The position numbers and the translations under genes are program-made. Below, piece after piece: positions 33,317-41,728 of a stretch of 64,000 nucleotides of DNA (the stretch's first letter is position 1; every line of letters begins with the position of its first letter). This DNA comes from CALBPI01 sp963922335. Lineage in GTDB: Bacteria > Pseudomonadota > Gammaproteobacteria > Steroidobacterales > Woeseiaceae. The stretch covers positions 1 through 64,000 of the forward strand of contig CAWUIB010000009.1 of assembly GCA_963922335.1 (NCBI GenBank). Reading direction: 5' to 3'. The notes beneath the pieces are model-generated. The model did no database searches. It was not told where the DNA came from and saw only the letters and a list, made by a program, of their open reading frames with translations.

Positions 33317-34084
33317 ATGTGCCTGATCATGCTGGCGTGGCAAAAACACGCCGATATCCCTCTGCTACTCGCAGCAAACCGTGACGAAGCGTTTGCGCGC
33401 CCCAGCACCGAGTTACATGAGTGGCAGGATCCGGCTGGCATTGTCGGCGGTCGGGACACGCTCGCAGGCGGCGCCTGGCTCGCCGTTCATAAAAATGGCC
33501 GTTTCGGCGTCGTCACCAATTTTCGTGAGCCGGAGCCCGCTGCCGCACCCAAAAGCCGCGGCGAGTTGATTCCCATGTGGCTGTCAGGCGGTCAGCAGCA
33601 GCCCGAATTCGCAGCCTCGCTCAAGGCGTCCGGAAAAGAATATGCCGGATTCAACTTGTTGTATGGCGATCACAACGCGCTCTATTACGCGACGAACCGT
33701 GCCGAGGGGTATGCACAAGGTCCCTTGCCAGCAGGCACTTACGCGTTGAGCAATGCACTTCTCGACACACCCTGGCCCAAGGTCACCGCGGCGCGTGCGT
33801 ACACCCAATCCGCGATTCTGCTCGGCAGCGATGACCCGGATCATTACTTTAACTTTTTGCGCGATCGAACCCAGGCTCCGGACGAAGTGCTACCCGCCGA
33901 GCCCGGCGCACTGGAACGGCGACGGCTGCTATCGGCGCCTTTCATTCTTGGCGAGCAATACGGGACACGGTGTTCCACGCTCTTGAGCGTGCGTGGTGAT
34001 CGCAACGTGAGAATGACCGAGCAGCATTACCTGCCCGGTGGTGCCTCTGCGCAACGCGTATCCCTCGAGTTCCGCCTCGACTAG
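33317..34084 (+). CDS. NRDE (TANGO2-like) family protein
   Basis: A 255-residue protein starting MCLIMLAWQKHADIPLLLAA, followed by the NRDE motif (NRDEAF) that names the family. GGAWLAVHKNGRFGVVTNFR and GTRCSTLLSV near the C-terminus are further family blocks. The fold resembles Ntn-hydrolases with Cys2 as the possible nucleophile. Human TANGO2 relatives have been linked to haem or lipid handling, but bacterial function is not settled. Its stop overlaps the convergent esterase stop by a few bases. Confidence 0.88.
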   Translation: MCLIMLAWQKHADIPLLLAANRDEAFARPSTELHEWQDPAGIVGGRDTLAGGAWLAVHKNGRFGVVTNFREPEPAAAPKSRGELIPMWLSGGQQQPEFAASLKASGKEYAGFNLLYGDHNALYYATNRAEGYAQGPLPAGTYALSNALLDTPWPKVTAARAYTQSAILLGSDDPDHYFNFLRDRTQAPDEVLPAEPGALERRRLLSAPFILGEQYGTRCSTLLSVRGDRNVRMTEQHYLPGGASAQRVSLEFRLD

Positions 34085-34758
34085 TCTGACGACTCGGTAG
34101 GCGCCAGCAGACTTACTAGCCAGGCGCGCATCGCGACAATCTCCTCAGCGCACACCGAGTGTGGCATCGGATATTCGTGCCACTCGATCTTGTAATCGAG
34201 CGACCGCAGAAAGTCTCTGGCCTCCTCGGCGAGGCCCAGCGGCAGAACCGGATCATGGATCCCGTGCGCCATGAAGATCGGCAGGTGCGCCTGGCGGCTC
34301 GCGTGAGCCGCGGCCAGTTCCTGCTGTTGTGGCAGGTAGGTCGAAAGGGCCATCACCCCCGCCAACGGCTGAGTTTCACGCAACGCATAGTTAAGTGCGA
34401 TCACCCCGCCCTGTGAAAAACCTGCGACGACGATGCGCTCGCGCGCGAAACCATCGGCGACAGCTTCATCGACCCATTGGGCAAGTTGCCTCGTTGACTC
34501 GGCAATTCCGGCTGCATCAACAGCCGTGCTCCGATCGAGGCCGAGAATATCGAACCAGGCGGGCATGGAGAGACCGCCATTGATCGTCACTGGTCGTGAC
34601 GGCGCATGCGGGAACCGAAATCGGATCGGCACGGACGCCGGTAGCGCGAGTTCTTGCACGACTGGCGCAAAGTCATGGCCATCGGCGCCAAGACCATGCA
34701 ACAGGATCACGGTCGCGTCGGGTGATGGCGCTGAGTCCATTACTACTGAATCAGACAT
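34081..34758 (-). CDS. Carboxylesterase / lysophospholipase, alpha/beta hydrolase
   Basis: A 225-residue serine hydrolase of the phospholipase/carboxylesterase (EstA/YpfH, acyl-protein-thioesterase-like) family. The N-terminal HGLGADGHDF provides the oxyanion region, the nucleophile Ser is in VVAGFSQGGVIAL, the Asp in HGIHDPVLPL and the His in YPMPHSVCAEE. It probably cleaves short-chain esters or lysophospholipids in the cytoplasm. It is divergent from argR, and GAGGATT precedes its ATG. Confidence 0.9.
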   Translation of the reverse strand: MSDSVVMDSAPSPDATVILLHGLGADGHDFAPVVQELALPASVPIRFRFPHAPSRPVTINGGLSMPAWFDILGLDRSTAVDAAGIAESTRQLAQWVDEAVADGFARERIVVAGFSQGGVIALNYALRETQPLAGVMALSTYLPQQQELAAAHASRQAHLPIFMAHGIHDPVLPLGLAEEARDFLRSLDYKIEWHEYPMPHSVCAEEIVAMRAWLVSLLAPTESSD

Positions 34759-34797
34759 GGCAATCCTCGAAAAGCGCGCAGCATACCCGAATAAGAG

Positions 34798-34815
34798 CTT
34801 GCATTTTTATGCAGA
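34798..34815. promoter_or_regulatory. ARG box upstream of argR
   Basis: CTTGCATTTTTATGCAGA fits the 18-base ArgR operator (WNTGAATWWWWATTCANW) except for one base in each half (C/G for A/T in TGCAT and ATGCA) and the first base. It is a palindrome, 42 bases before the argR ATG. A second A+T-rich, weaker candidate with ATGCGCAT follows at about 34819-34836, as expected for tandem ARG boxes. Confidence 0.65.
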
Positions 34816-34856
34816 TAAAAATAAATTTATGCGCATTGTTATCGAGAAGGCCGTCA

Positions 34857-35315
34857 ATGCCAGTTGATGTGCACCAACAAACCGCGCGCCGCGAGGCAAT
34901 CCGCGAACTCCTCTCGCGGGAATCTGTCAGGACGCAAGCCGCACTGATGCGCCGCCTGCGTGAACATGGGCACAGCGTCACGCAGTCCAGCATCAGTCGC
35001 GATCTCAGAGAGTTACGTGTGGTGAAGAACCCGGACGGCTACCGGCTACCCACGCCCACCGACGCAGGCGAGGTCGTGGCCGGTGCGTTCGAGTTCGTCA
35101 AAAAGGTCTCGATGGCGGGGGCCAACCTCGTGGTTGTGCATACGGCCATCGGTGCGGCACAACGCGTTGCCGTCGAACTGGACCGCACAGCTTGGCCTGA
35201 GATTGTGGGAACGGTCTCGGGCGATGACACGATTTTTGTTGCGACAACCGGCACCGCCGCCGGCCGGATGTTGCAGGAACGATTAATGAGCAGCGCGGCG
35301 GAGCTCGCGACATGA
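34857..35315 (+). CDS. argR: Arginine repressor
   Basis: Hexameric arginine-dependent repressor of arginine synthesis. The 152-residue product has the winged-helix DNA-binding domain (REAIRELLSRESVRTQAALM, HSVTQSSISRDLRELRVVKN) and the C-terminal hexamerisation and arginine-binding domain (LVVVHTAIGAAQRVAVELDR, GTVSGDDTIFVATTG). It heads the arg operon: its TGA overlaps the argG ATG. ATG 34857 follows GAGAAGG; a longer in-frame extension upstream is rejected because it runs through the promoter and ARG box. Autorepression through the upstream ARG box is likely. Confidence 0.94.
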   Translation: MPVDVHQQTARREAIRELLSRESVRTQAALMRRLREHGHSVTQSSISRDLRELRVVKNPDGYRLPTPTDAGEVVAGAFEFVKKVSMAGANLVVVHTAIGAAQRVAVELDRTAWPEIVGTVSGDDTIFVATTGTAAGRMLQERLMSSAAELAT

Positions 35316-36523
35316 ACGACGCATCGCAACCGATCCTGCTGGCCTACTCGGGCGGTCTGGATACCTCTTTCTGTATCCCCTGGCTCAGTGCCGAATACGG
35401 CCGTCCCGTGATGACCATCACCGTCGATACGGGCGGTATCGACAGTGAAACCGCCAAGGAGCTGGAATCGCGCGCGCTAGCACTCGGCGCGATCAGCCAC
35501 CAGTTAGTGGACGCCCGACAGGAGTTCTTCGATGACGTGCTGCGCTACCTAATCGCCGGCAACGTGAAGCGCGGCCAGCGCTACCCCTTGTGTGTTGGAG
35601 CAGAGCGCGGCGTGCAGGCAGCAAAAATGGCCGAGCTTGCGGTTTCGGCGGGCGCCAGTGCGATTGCACATGGATGCACGGCCGCTGGTAACGACCAGGT
35701 GCGCTTCGAGGTGGCGTTGGCGACCCTGGCGCCGGGGATCGAGGTATTCGCACCGGTTCGCGATAACTCATGGGCCCGCGAAGACCAGATCGAATACCTG
35801 CAATCCCGAGACCTGCCCCTGCCGGTTAGTGGTGGCGCTTACTCGATCAACCGCGGACTGTGGGGTGTCACGATCGGAGGGCAGGAAACGCTGACAAGCG
35901 CGGGGAGCATCCCGGAAGACGCATGGGTTTTGTCGCCCGGCGTCATGGACGCACCTGCGCCGGCTGAATCTCTGGAGATCGATTTCGTTGGGGGCGTCCC
36001 GGTCGCCGTCAATGGCGAGCATGCCAAACCCGTCGAGCTGATTGAGACTCTGGAGAAGACCGGTGCGCGACACGCAATCGGGCGAGGGATACACGTGGGC
36101 GACACCATTCTTGGCACCAAAGGTCGGGTCGCTTTTGAGGCACCAGCAGCAGAACTACTGATCGAAGCGCATCGTGAACTGGAGAAACTCACGCTCAGCG
36201 CGGCGCAGCAACGCGTCAAAGATCAAGTGGCTGCGGTTTACGGTGATCTGGTTCATGAGGCCGGTCAGCTTGACCCGGCGTGCCGCGATATCGAGGCGCT
36301 CATGTTGAGTGCTCAGGCGCCGGTCACCGGCCGCGTCAAGATGAAACTGCGTGCGGGCAATGCATTTGTTGAGGGTGTCGATGCACCGCGCTCCCTGCTG
36401 GCGGCCAGCAAGGGCGTTTATGGCGAGGCTGCGGGCGAGTGGACACCACGCGATGCACTTGGCTACTCGCGAGTGCGGGCGCTACCCGGCATTTTGCAGG
36501 CGCGAGCAGGAGCGATCGACTGA
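35312..36523 (+). CDS. argG: Argininosuccinate synthase
   Basis: Joins citrulline and aspartate with ATP to form argininosuccinate. The 403-residue protein starts with the PP-loop motif LLAYSGGLDTSFCIPWL and carries RYPLCVGAERGVQAAKMAEL, AHGCTAAGNDQVRFE and PVSGGAYSINRGLWG. The sequence differs from the E. coli enzyme in places and resembles the Xanthomonas/Bacteroides branch that goes with acylornithine carbamoyltransferases. It overlaps argR (ATGA) and the next gene (TGATG). Confidence 0.94.
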   Translation: MNDASQPILLAYSGGLDTSFCIPWLSAEYGRPVMTITVDTGGIDSETAKELESRALALGAISHQLVDARQEFFDDVLRYLIAGNVKRGQRYPLCVGAERGVQAAKMAELAVSAGASAIAHGCTAAGNDQVRFEVALATLAPGIEVFAPVRDNSWAREDQIEYLQSRDLPLPVSGGAYSINRGLWGVTIGGQETLTSAGSIPEDAWVLSPGVMDAPAPAESLEIDFVGGVPVAVNGEHAKPVELIETLEKTGARHAIGRGIHVGDTILGTKGRVAFEAPAAELLIEAHRELEKLTLSAAQQRVKDQVAAVYGDLVHEAGQLDPACRDIEALMLSAQAPVTGRVKMKLRAGNAFVEGVDAPRSLLAASKGVYGEAAGEWTPRDALGYSRVRALPGILQARAGAID

Positions 36524-37584
36524 TGCATGCGAGTCGCACCATCGAGGCCGATAAGATCGCCTCGCTAGCCGAATCACTAAACCTCGGTAGAGAGCTCCGC
36601 CTTTCCGATGACATTCTTTGTGAAGAGGGTGTCCTCGTCGCGGTTCGCATTCAAAACAATAAATCGCGCTACAACACACTCGAACTGACGAGCGGACGGA
36701 TGGCGGTGCTGAAAGAAGGCGATGTCGTCGTCGGCGCCCTCGGCCATCGCAAAGCCCTGTTCGGCTATTCCGGTTCGCTACCGAGTGAACTCAAGCGGGG
36801 TGACACGATTCAAATGCTCAATATCGGCGGCGTGATGGGACACTGTGATTCAGCCAACCCCGAGCTCGGCGTGCCGTTCGATTGCGAAGTACTCGGGATG
36901 GTGCTCGATTTCCCCTATCTCGGTGAGCGTATCGGGGTCGCGGCGCGTGCCGGCGAGACCGAGCTACCGGATGCCCCCGGCCTCGAAGTCAACGGCACAC
37001 CGGTCGTGGCGCTCGCAGGCACTTGTATGGACTCCGGCAAAACGGCGGCAGCTTGCGCCATCGTCAGTCGATTGCGTGCTCGCGGACTGACCGTCGCGGC
37101 CTGCAAGGCGACAGGCGTCGCTCTGCGGCGTGACATTCTGGCGATGGAAGATGCGGGCGCCACCGAATCGATGCTGTTTTCCGATTTCGGCGTCATGACC
37201 ACCACGCGCGAGAACGGCCCGGCGTTGACCCGCAGTCTGCTGACCCAACTGTCGAACGAGAAACCCGATGTGATCGTTATGGAACTCGGTGACGGGCTAC
37301 TCGGCACGTATGGTGTCGATGCCATCCTCGCAGACACCGCCGTGCGCGACGCGCTTACAGCGGTGGTGTTGTGCGCCAACGATCCGGTCGGCGCATGGGG
37401 CGGCGCCAAGATTCTTCGCGAGCAATACGGCATCGAACCTGCCGTAGTCACCGGCCCATCGACCGACAACGCAGTTGGCGTCAACCTGATCCGGCAATAC
37501 ATGGACCTGCCGGGTCACAACGCCCTGACGCACGGGCAGCAGCTAGGCGATGCCGTCTTTGATGCGCTCGGGGTGGATTCATGA
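36523..37584 (+). CDS. DUF1611-like P-loop protein inside the arginine operon
   Basis: The 353-residue protein has an N-terminal beta-rich part (GELRLSDDILCEEG-like region, VVVGALGHRKALFGYSG) and a C-terminal P-loop NTPase domain. Its Walker A is ALAGTCMDSGKTAAACAIVS (about residue 165), and VIVMELGDGLLGTYGV serves as a Walker-B-like strand. This resembles the DUF1611 family, members of which sit near amino-acid or dipeptide-processing genes. Its start overlaps argG and its end overlaps argC, so it is translated with arginine-synthesis enzymes. The cluster lacks an identifiable acylase or acyltransferase, but assigning either role to this protein would be speculation. Confidence 0.7.
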   Translation: MHASRTIEADKIASLAESLNLGRELRLSDDILCEEGVLVAVRIQNNKSRYNTLELTSGRMAVLKEGDVVVGALGHRKALFGYSGSLPSELKRGDTIQMLNIGGVMGHCDSANPELGVPFDCEVLGMVLDFPYLGERIGVAARAGETELPDAPGLEVNGTPVVALAGTCMDSGKTAAACAIVSRLRARGLTVAACKATGVALRRDILAMEDAGATESMLFSDFGVMTTTRENGPALTRSLLTQLSNEKPDVIVMELGDGLLGTYGVDAILADTAVRDALTAVVLCANDPVGAWGGAKILREQYGIEPAVVTGPSTDNAVGVNLIRQYMDLPGHNALTHGQQLGDAVFDALGVDS

Positions 37585-38618
37585 CGACGCCTTGCCTGGT
37601 GCTCGGTGCGACCGGATACGTCGGCGGTGAATTTCTGCGGCTTATCGCCGGGCACCCGGAGCTGACGTTGCAGGCGGCGGTTGCACGCAGCAATGCGGGC
37701 GAACCGATTGCGCAACAATTCGAACACCTAGCGACGACTTATCCCAGCGAGACTTTTGTCGAATACGACGACGCCATCAGCACACTGTCGGATGGCCCGC
37801 TTGCCGTCTTTAGTGCACTGCCGCACGCGCAAGCAGCCTTGCAGCTCGCACCGCTGATCGAGCGCCCGGAAACACATGTCGTTGATGCTTCGGCTGACTT
37901 CAGATTTGCTGATGCGGATGTCTTCGCCAGCATCTACGGACAACCGCACCCTGTGCCGAATCTGATTGATCGGTTCGCACGCGGCGTACCCGAGTTCGTC
38001 GCACAAGGCGAGCACCCGCACGCGAGTCAGCCCGGGTGTTTCGCGACGGCGATGCAGCTTGCCTTGGTGCCCGCAATGACGCTCGGCTGGTCGGATGGCC
38101 CCTTCTTTGCCAACGGTGTCACCGGAGCCACCGGTGCGGGCAAGACACCGATCGCGACCACCCATATGCCGGAGCGTCACGCGAATCTGTTTGCCTACAA
38201 AGCACTCGCGCACAGGCACGCGCCGGAAGTCGTGGCACAGGTCGCCGCCGTCGTCGATCAGACGCCGACCCTGCATTTCGTACCGCACGCAGGACCCTTT
38301 GCACGCGGTATTCATATGACGGTCATGGCTACCGCCAAAACCGATAGCGGCAGCGCTGCACTCACAGCAGCACTCACCGATTTTTATGAGTCGCATCCGT
38401 TCGTGACCGTCAGTACAACCGCACCCCGACTAAAGCAGGTCGTCGGCAGCAATCACGCACGGATCTCAGTAGCTCGCGATGACGAGGCTATCTGTATCAC
38501 CGTCGTGATCGATAACTTATTGAAGGGCGCCGCCGGCGGCGCGATGCAATGGATGAATCGACTAAACGGCTGGCCAGAATCATCAGGACTCGAAACCACT
38601 GCGGTCGGATGGAGCTGA
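37581..38618 (+). CDS. argC: N-acyl-gamma-glutamyl-phosphate reductase
   Basis: Reduces N-acylglutamyl phosphate to the semialdehyde with NADPH. The 345-residue product has the nucleotide loop VLGATGYVGGEFLRLIAGHP and the catalytic Cys in SQPGCFATAMQLAL. NGVTGATGAGKTPIATTHMP and NLLKGAAGGAMQWMNRL are also present. It overlaps the DUF1611 gene (ATGA). Whether the acyl group is acetyl or succinyl depends on the pathway (see argF'). Confidence 0.93.
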   Translation: MTTPCLVLGATGYVGGEFLRLIAGHPELTLQAAVARSNAGEPIAQQFEHLATTYPSETFVEYDDAISTLSDGPLAVFSALPHAQAALQLAPLIERPETHVVDASADFRFADADVFASIYGQPHPVPNLIDRFARGVPEFVAQGEHPHASQPGCFATAMQLALVPAMTLGWSDGPFFANGVTGATGAGKTPIATTHMPERHANLFAYKALAHRHAPEVVAQVAAVVDQTPTLHFVPHAGPFARGIHMTVMATAKTDSGSAALTAALTDFYESHPFVTVSTTAPRLKQVVGSNHARISVARDDEAICITVVIDNLLKGAAGGAMQWMNRLNGWPESSGLETTAVGWS

Positions 38619-38619
38619 T

Positions 38620-39795
38620 ATGAACGCATCAACTCTGCAGGCGCGCGAACGTGAGCACCTGCTCAGCGTATATGCACAACTCGACTTCGAGCCTGTGCGC
38701 GGCGAGGGGGCTCACCTGATCGACGCCACGGGTCGACGTGTTCTCGACCTGTATGGCGGCCATGCGGTGGCCGCGCTCGGCTATGACGACAAAACGCTGG
38801 GTAAGGCGCTCTGTGATCAGTGGCAGGCACTGCCCTTCCAATCGAATGCCGTCGCCATGGACGTGCGCGCCAGTGCAGCCGAAGCCTTGGTGAGGTTTGC
38901 ACCTCCACATCTCACTCACGCGTTTTTCGTGAACAGTGGTGCAGAGGCGAACGAGAATGCGCTGCGTCTCGCATTCCTCGCCACCGGGCGCAAGCACGTG
39001 GTGGCTGTCGAACGCGCCTTTCATGGCAGAACGGCAGCAGCCGGTGCGGTGACGTGGGGCAGCCAAAAGCGCTGGTACGGCTTCCCCAATACGCCATTCG
39101 ACATTACCTATGTGCCGCGTGACGATGTCGAAGCGGCACTTCAAAGCTGCAATGACGCAACCGCGGCGGTCATTTTCGAACCGGTGCAAGGTGTCGCCGG
39201 CGCCTATGATCTATCGATAGAGTTTGTGCAGGCATTAGCCGAGTCGGCGACGCGTTCTGGCGCACTACTGATCGCCGACGAGGTACAGAGCGGTATGGGG
39301 CGCAGCGGTGCGGCCTTTGCGTTCGAGCATGCTGGCGTCAAACCAAACATTGCGACGTGTGCCAAGTCGCTGGGCGGTGGCTTCCCATGCGGCGCGGTCC
39401 TCACCTCATCAGGTGTCGCTGACTATTGCCAGATCGGAGATCTCGGCACGACGTTCGGCGGTGGTCCGATGGCGAGCGCCGCCATACGCAGCGTCGTGGA
39501 ATCCATCACTGAACACAAACTGATCGATAACGCACGCGCACGCGAGCAACAAGTTCGGGCGCAATGCGTAGTCGGACCGATCACCGGTGTTCAGGGAAAA
39601 GGACTGCTCCTCGGTCTACAGACGGAGCCGCCCGCACGCGAGGTTCGTGACGCCCTCTTGAAACACGACATCCTCACCGGCACCAGTGGTGACCCACACA
39701 TTCTTCGTCTGCTGCCACCGTTAAACATTACCCCTGCAGATATCGAGTTACTCGCTTCTGCGTTGCGTCAAATCGACGCGGAGACCACATCATGA
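38620..39795 (+). CDS. argD: N-acylornithine aminotransferase
   Basis: PLP enzyme that converts N-acylglutamate semialdehyde to N-acylornithine using glutamate. The 391-residue class III aminotransferase shows FFVNSGAEANENALRLA, AFHGRTAAAGAVTW, LLIADEVQSGMGRSG and the PLP lysine in ATCAKSLGGGFPCGAVL. It lies one base after argC and overlaps the carbamoyltransferase gene by four bases. Confidence 0.92.
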   Translation: MNASTLQAREREHLLSVYAQLDFEPVRGEGAHLIDATGRRVLDLYGGHAVAALGYDDKTLGKALCDQWQALPFQSNAVAMDVRASAAEALVRFAPPHLTHAFFVNSGAEANENALRLAFLATGRKHVVAVERAFHGRTAAAGAVTWGSQKRWYGFPNTPFDITYVPRDDVEAALQSCNDATAAVIFEPVQGVAGAYDLSIEFVQALAESATRSGALLIADEVQSGMGRSGAAFAFEHAGVKPNIATCAKSLGGGFPCGAVLTSSGVADYCQIGDLGTTFGGGPMASAAIRSVVESITEHKLIDNARAREQQVRAQCVVGPITGVQGKGLLLGLQTEPPAREVRDALLKHDILTGTSGDPHILRLLPPLNITPADIELLASALRQIDAETTS

Positions 39796-40799
39796 ATCGC
39801 TTCCATCATCTGGGTGAACTGCCCACCGAACACGTGCGCGCGTTGGTCAAACTCGCCCAACGCCTGGAGCATCATCCGGAACCCACAGCGTTGGCTGGCA
39901 AGGTGCTTTCCTTGCTGTTTCTCTCACCTTCGCTTCGCACATTGGCTTCGTTCCAGGCGGCAATGGCAAGGCTCGGCGGCGGCGCGTTTGTCATTTCGCC
40001 GGATATGTCGATTCACGGCCTCGAGTCTCGCGATGGGATTGTGATGGACGGCAGCGCGGCGGAGCACATCCGAGAAGCGATCCCGGTGATCGCATCGTAC
40101 GGGGATGCGATGGGCATGCGCTCTTTCGCAGACCGGAAAAACCTCGACGATGACCTCGCAGACCGTCGGTTCCTTGAGCTTGCGGAATTGATCGATAAAC
40201 CATGGATCAATATGGAGTCCGCGGTTCGCCATCCGTGCCAGAGCCTGGCGGATTGGAAAACCCTGGATGATTTCGACATTCCGAGTCAGGGCGGCAAATT
40301 CGTTCTGAGCTGGGCGTGGCACCCGAAAGCCTTACCGCTTGCCGTGCCGGCGAGCACGGTGCACATGGCCGCGATGCGCGGTATGGACGTCACCGTTCTC
40401 GCACCGGAAGGCTTTGCACTACCAAAACCGATCATCGATGAGGCGCGTGCTACCGCAGAGGCGAATGGTGGCTCGCTGACCGAAACCGACGATCGTACGG
40501 GTGCCACTGAAGGCGCACATATTCTGTACGCAAAGAGCTGGTCATCGACTGCGCACTATGGTGACAAGCTCGGTGACGAGACAGCTCGCGCGGACCTCAG
40601 AGACTGGTGTATCGACGAACCGTGGTTCGCCAATGCACAGGAAGACTGCCGGTTCATGCACTGCCTGCCGGTACGCCGCGGTGTAGTGGTTGCTGACGAG
40701 ATTCTCGACGGCCCTCGCAGTATTGTGATTCCGGAAGCGCGCAACCGAATGCTCGCGCAGATGGCGGTGCTCTACGACATGATGGGAGCAGGCGCATGA
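39792..40799 (+). CDS. argF': N-acylornithine carbamoyltransferase (succinyl- or acetyl-ornithine type)
   Basis: Carbamoylates N-acylornithine rather than ornithine. The 335-residue protein has the family carbamoyl-phosphate loop LFLSPSLRTLASFQ in place of STRTR, substrate Glu142 in NMESAVRHPCQSLAD, and HCLPVRRGVVVADE. Overall it aligns best with Bacteroides fragilis succinylornithine carbamoyltransferase (EAIPV, GVRSFA-like, IVIPEA segments). The specificity position, Glu92 in the Xanthomonas acetyl enzyme and Pro90 in the Bacteroides succinyl enzyme, is Ala90 here (VMDGSAAEHI). The carboxylated lysine of the acetyl enzyme (K302) is replaced by Met. By family knowledge, Ala at this place favours succinylornithine. 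Confidence 0.88.
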   Translation: MNRFHHLGELPTEHVRALVKLAQRLEHHPEPTALAGKVLSLLFLSPSLRTLASFQAAMARLGGGAFVISPDMSIHGLESRDGIVMDGSAAEHIREAIPVIASYGDAMGMRSFADRKNLDDDLADRRFLELAELIDKPWINMESAVRHPCQSLADWKTLDDFDIPSQGGKFVLSWAWHPKALPLAVPASTVHMAAMRGMDVTVLAPEGFALPKPIIDEARATAEANGGSLTETDDRTGATEGAHILYAKSWSSTAHYGDKLGDETARADLRDWCIDEPWFANAQEDCRFMHCLPVRRGVVVADEILDGPRSIVIPEARNRMLAQMAVLYDMMGAGA

Positions 40800-41728
40800 G
40801 GCAGCCCAAGGAACGTGCAATCGTCGTCTCCGCGCTGAAGCACGCAGCGCCGTACATCCGATTGTTCAAGCGCAAGGTGTTTGTACTCAAGGCCGGAGGC
40901 GCGGTGTTCGCAAAGCCCGAGTCAACACGCGCTTTGATGGAGCAGGTCGGCATCCTGCATCAAGTCGGCATCCGGGTCGTGCTGGTGCACGGCGGGGGCC
41001 CACAGTCGACCGAGCTGGCTAACGCGCTGGGTGTCGATAGCACGTTCGTTGAAGGACGTCGGGTGACCGATGCAGGTGCACTCGCCGTGTCAGCGATGGT
41101 CCTGAACGGACAGATCAACACACGGATCCTGGCGGCCTGCCGCGATCTTGAGATTCCCGCGGTTGGGATCAGCGGCGTTGATGCCGGTCTGATTCAGGCG
41201 CACCGCAGGCCACCGGTCGAAACCGAAGGTGGCGAGGTAGATTACGGATTTGTCGGCGATATCGATGGTGTGGATATCGATGTCGTCAACAAGCAGCTCG
41301 ACAATGGATTGATGCCCGTCATCAGTCCCCTTTCAGCCGACGATCAGGGCGAGCTTCTCAACATCAACGCCGATACGGTCGCCGCGGCAATTGCGGGTGC
41401 GTTAAAAGCCGAGAAGCTGATCCTCGCGACGGGCGCACCGGGCATCCTTGCGGATGCCAATGACCCGGGCTCACTCGTCAGCTATGTTGACCGCGCTGGG
41501 CTCGCGAAACTGAAGGCCGATGGCAGCCTTGCTGACGGCATGTTGCCGAAGGCCGCTGCGATCGATGCGGCGCTTGAGGGCGGCGTTCAGCGTGTACACA
41601 TGATTTCACACGCATTGCCCGACAGCCTGTTGCTCGAGGTCTTCACCAACGAGGGGACGGGCACGCTGATTGTCGACTCCATCGACGCACTAACCCCTGC
41701 TGAACAACAATCAGGCAGCGCCTCATGA
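40796..41728 (+). CDS. argB: N-acylglutamate kinase
   Basis: Phosphorylates N-acylglutamate. The 310-residue amino-acid-kinase-fold protein has the N-terminal helix ALKHAAPYIRLFKRKVFVLK seen in arginine-inhibited kinases, AGG for the usual GG phosphate loop, HGGGPQSTELANALG, and LNINADTVAAAIAGAL. It has no fused acetyltransferase domain, unlike Xanthomonas argA/B. No argA or argJ is in the window, so the acylating first enzyme is elsewhere. It overlaps its neighbours at both ends (ATGA). Confidence 0.92.
   Translation: MRQPKERAIVVSALKHAAPYIRLFKRKVFVLKAGGAVFAKPESTRALMEQVGILHQVGIRVVLVHGGGPQSTELANALGVDSTFVEGRRVTDAGALAVSAMVLNGQINTRILAACRDLEIPAVGISGVDAGLIQAHRRPPVETEGGEVDYGFVGDIDGVDIDVVNKQLDNGLMPVISPLSADDQGELLNINADTVAAAIAGALKAEKLILATGAPGILADANDPGSLVSYVDRAGLAKLKADGSLADGMLPKAAAIDAALEGGVQRVHMISHALPDSLLLEVFTNEGTGTLIVDSIDALTPAEQQSGSAS

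Noticed and set aside
34596..34856. Long N-terminal extension of ArgR
   Set aside because: The in-frame extension runs antisense to the esterase and through the ARG box; MPVDVHQQTARREAIRELL with GAGAAGG upstream is the normal ArgR start.
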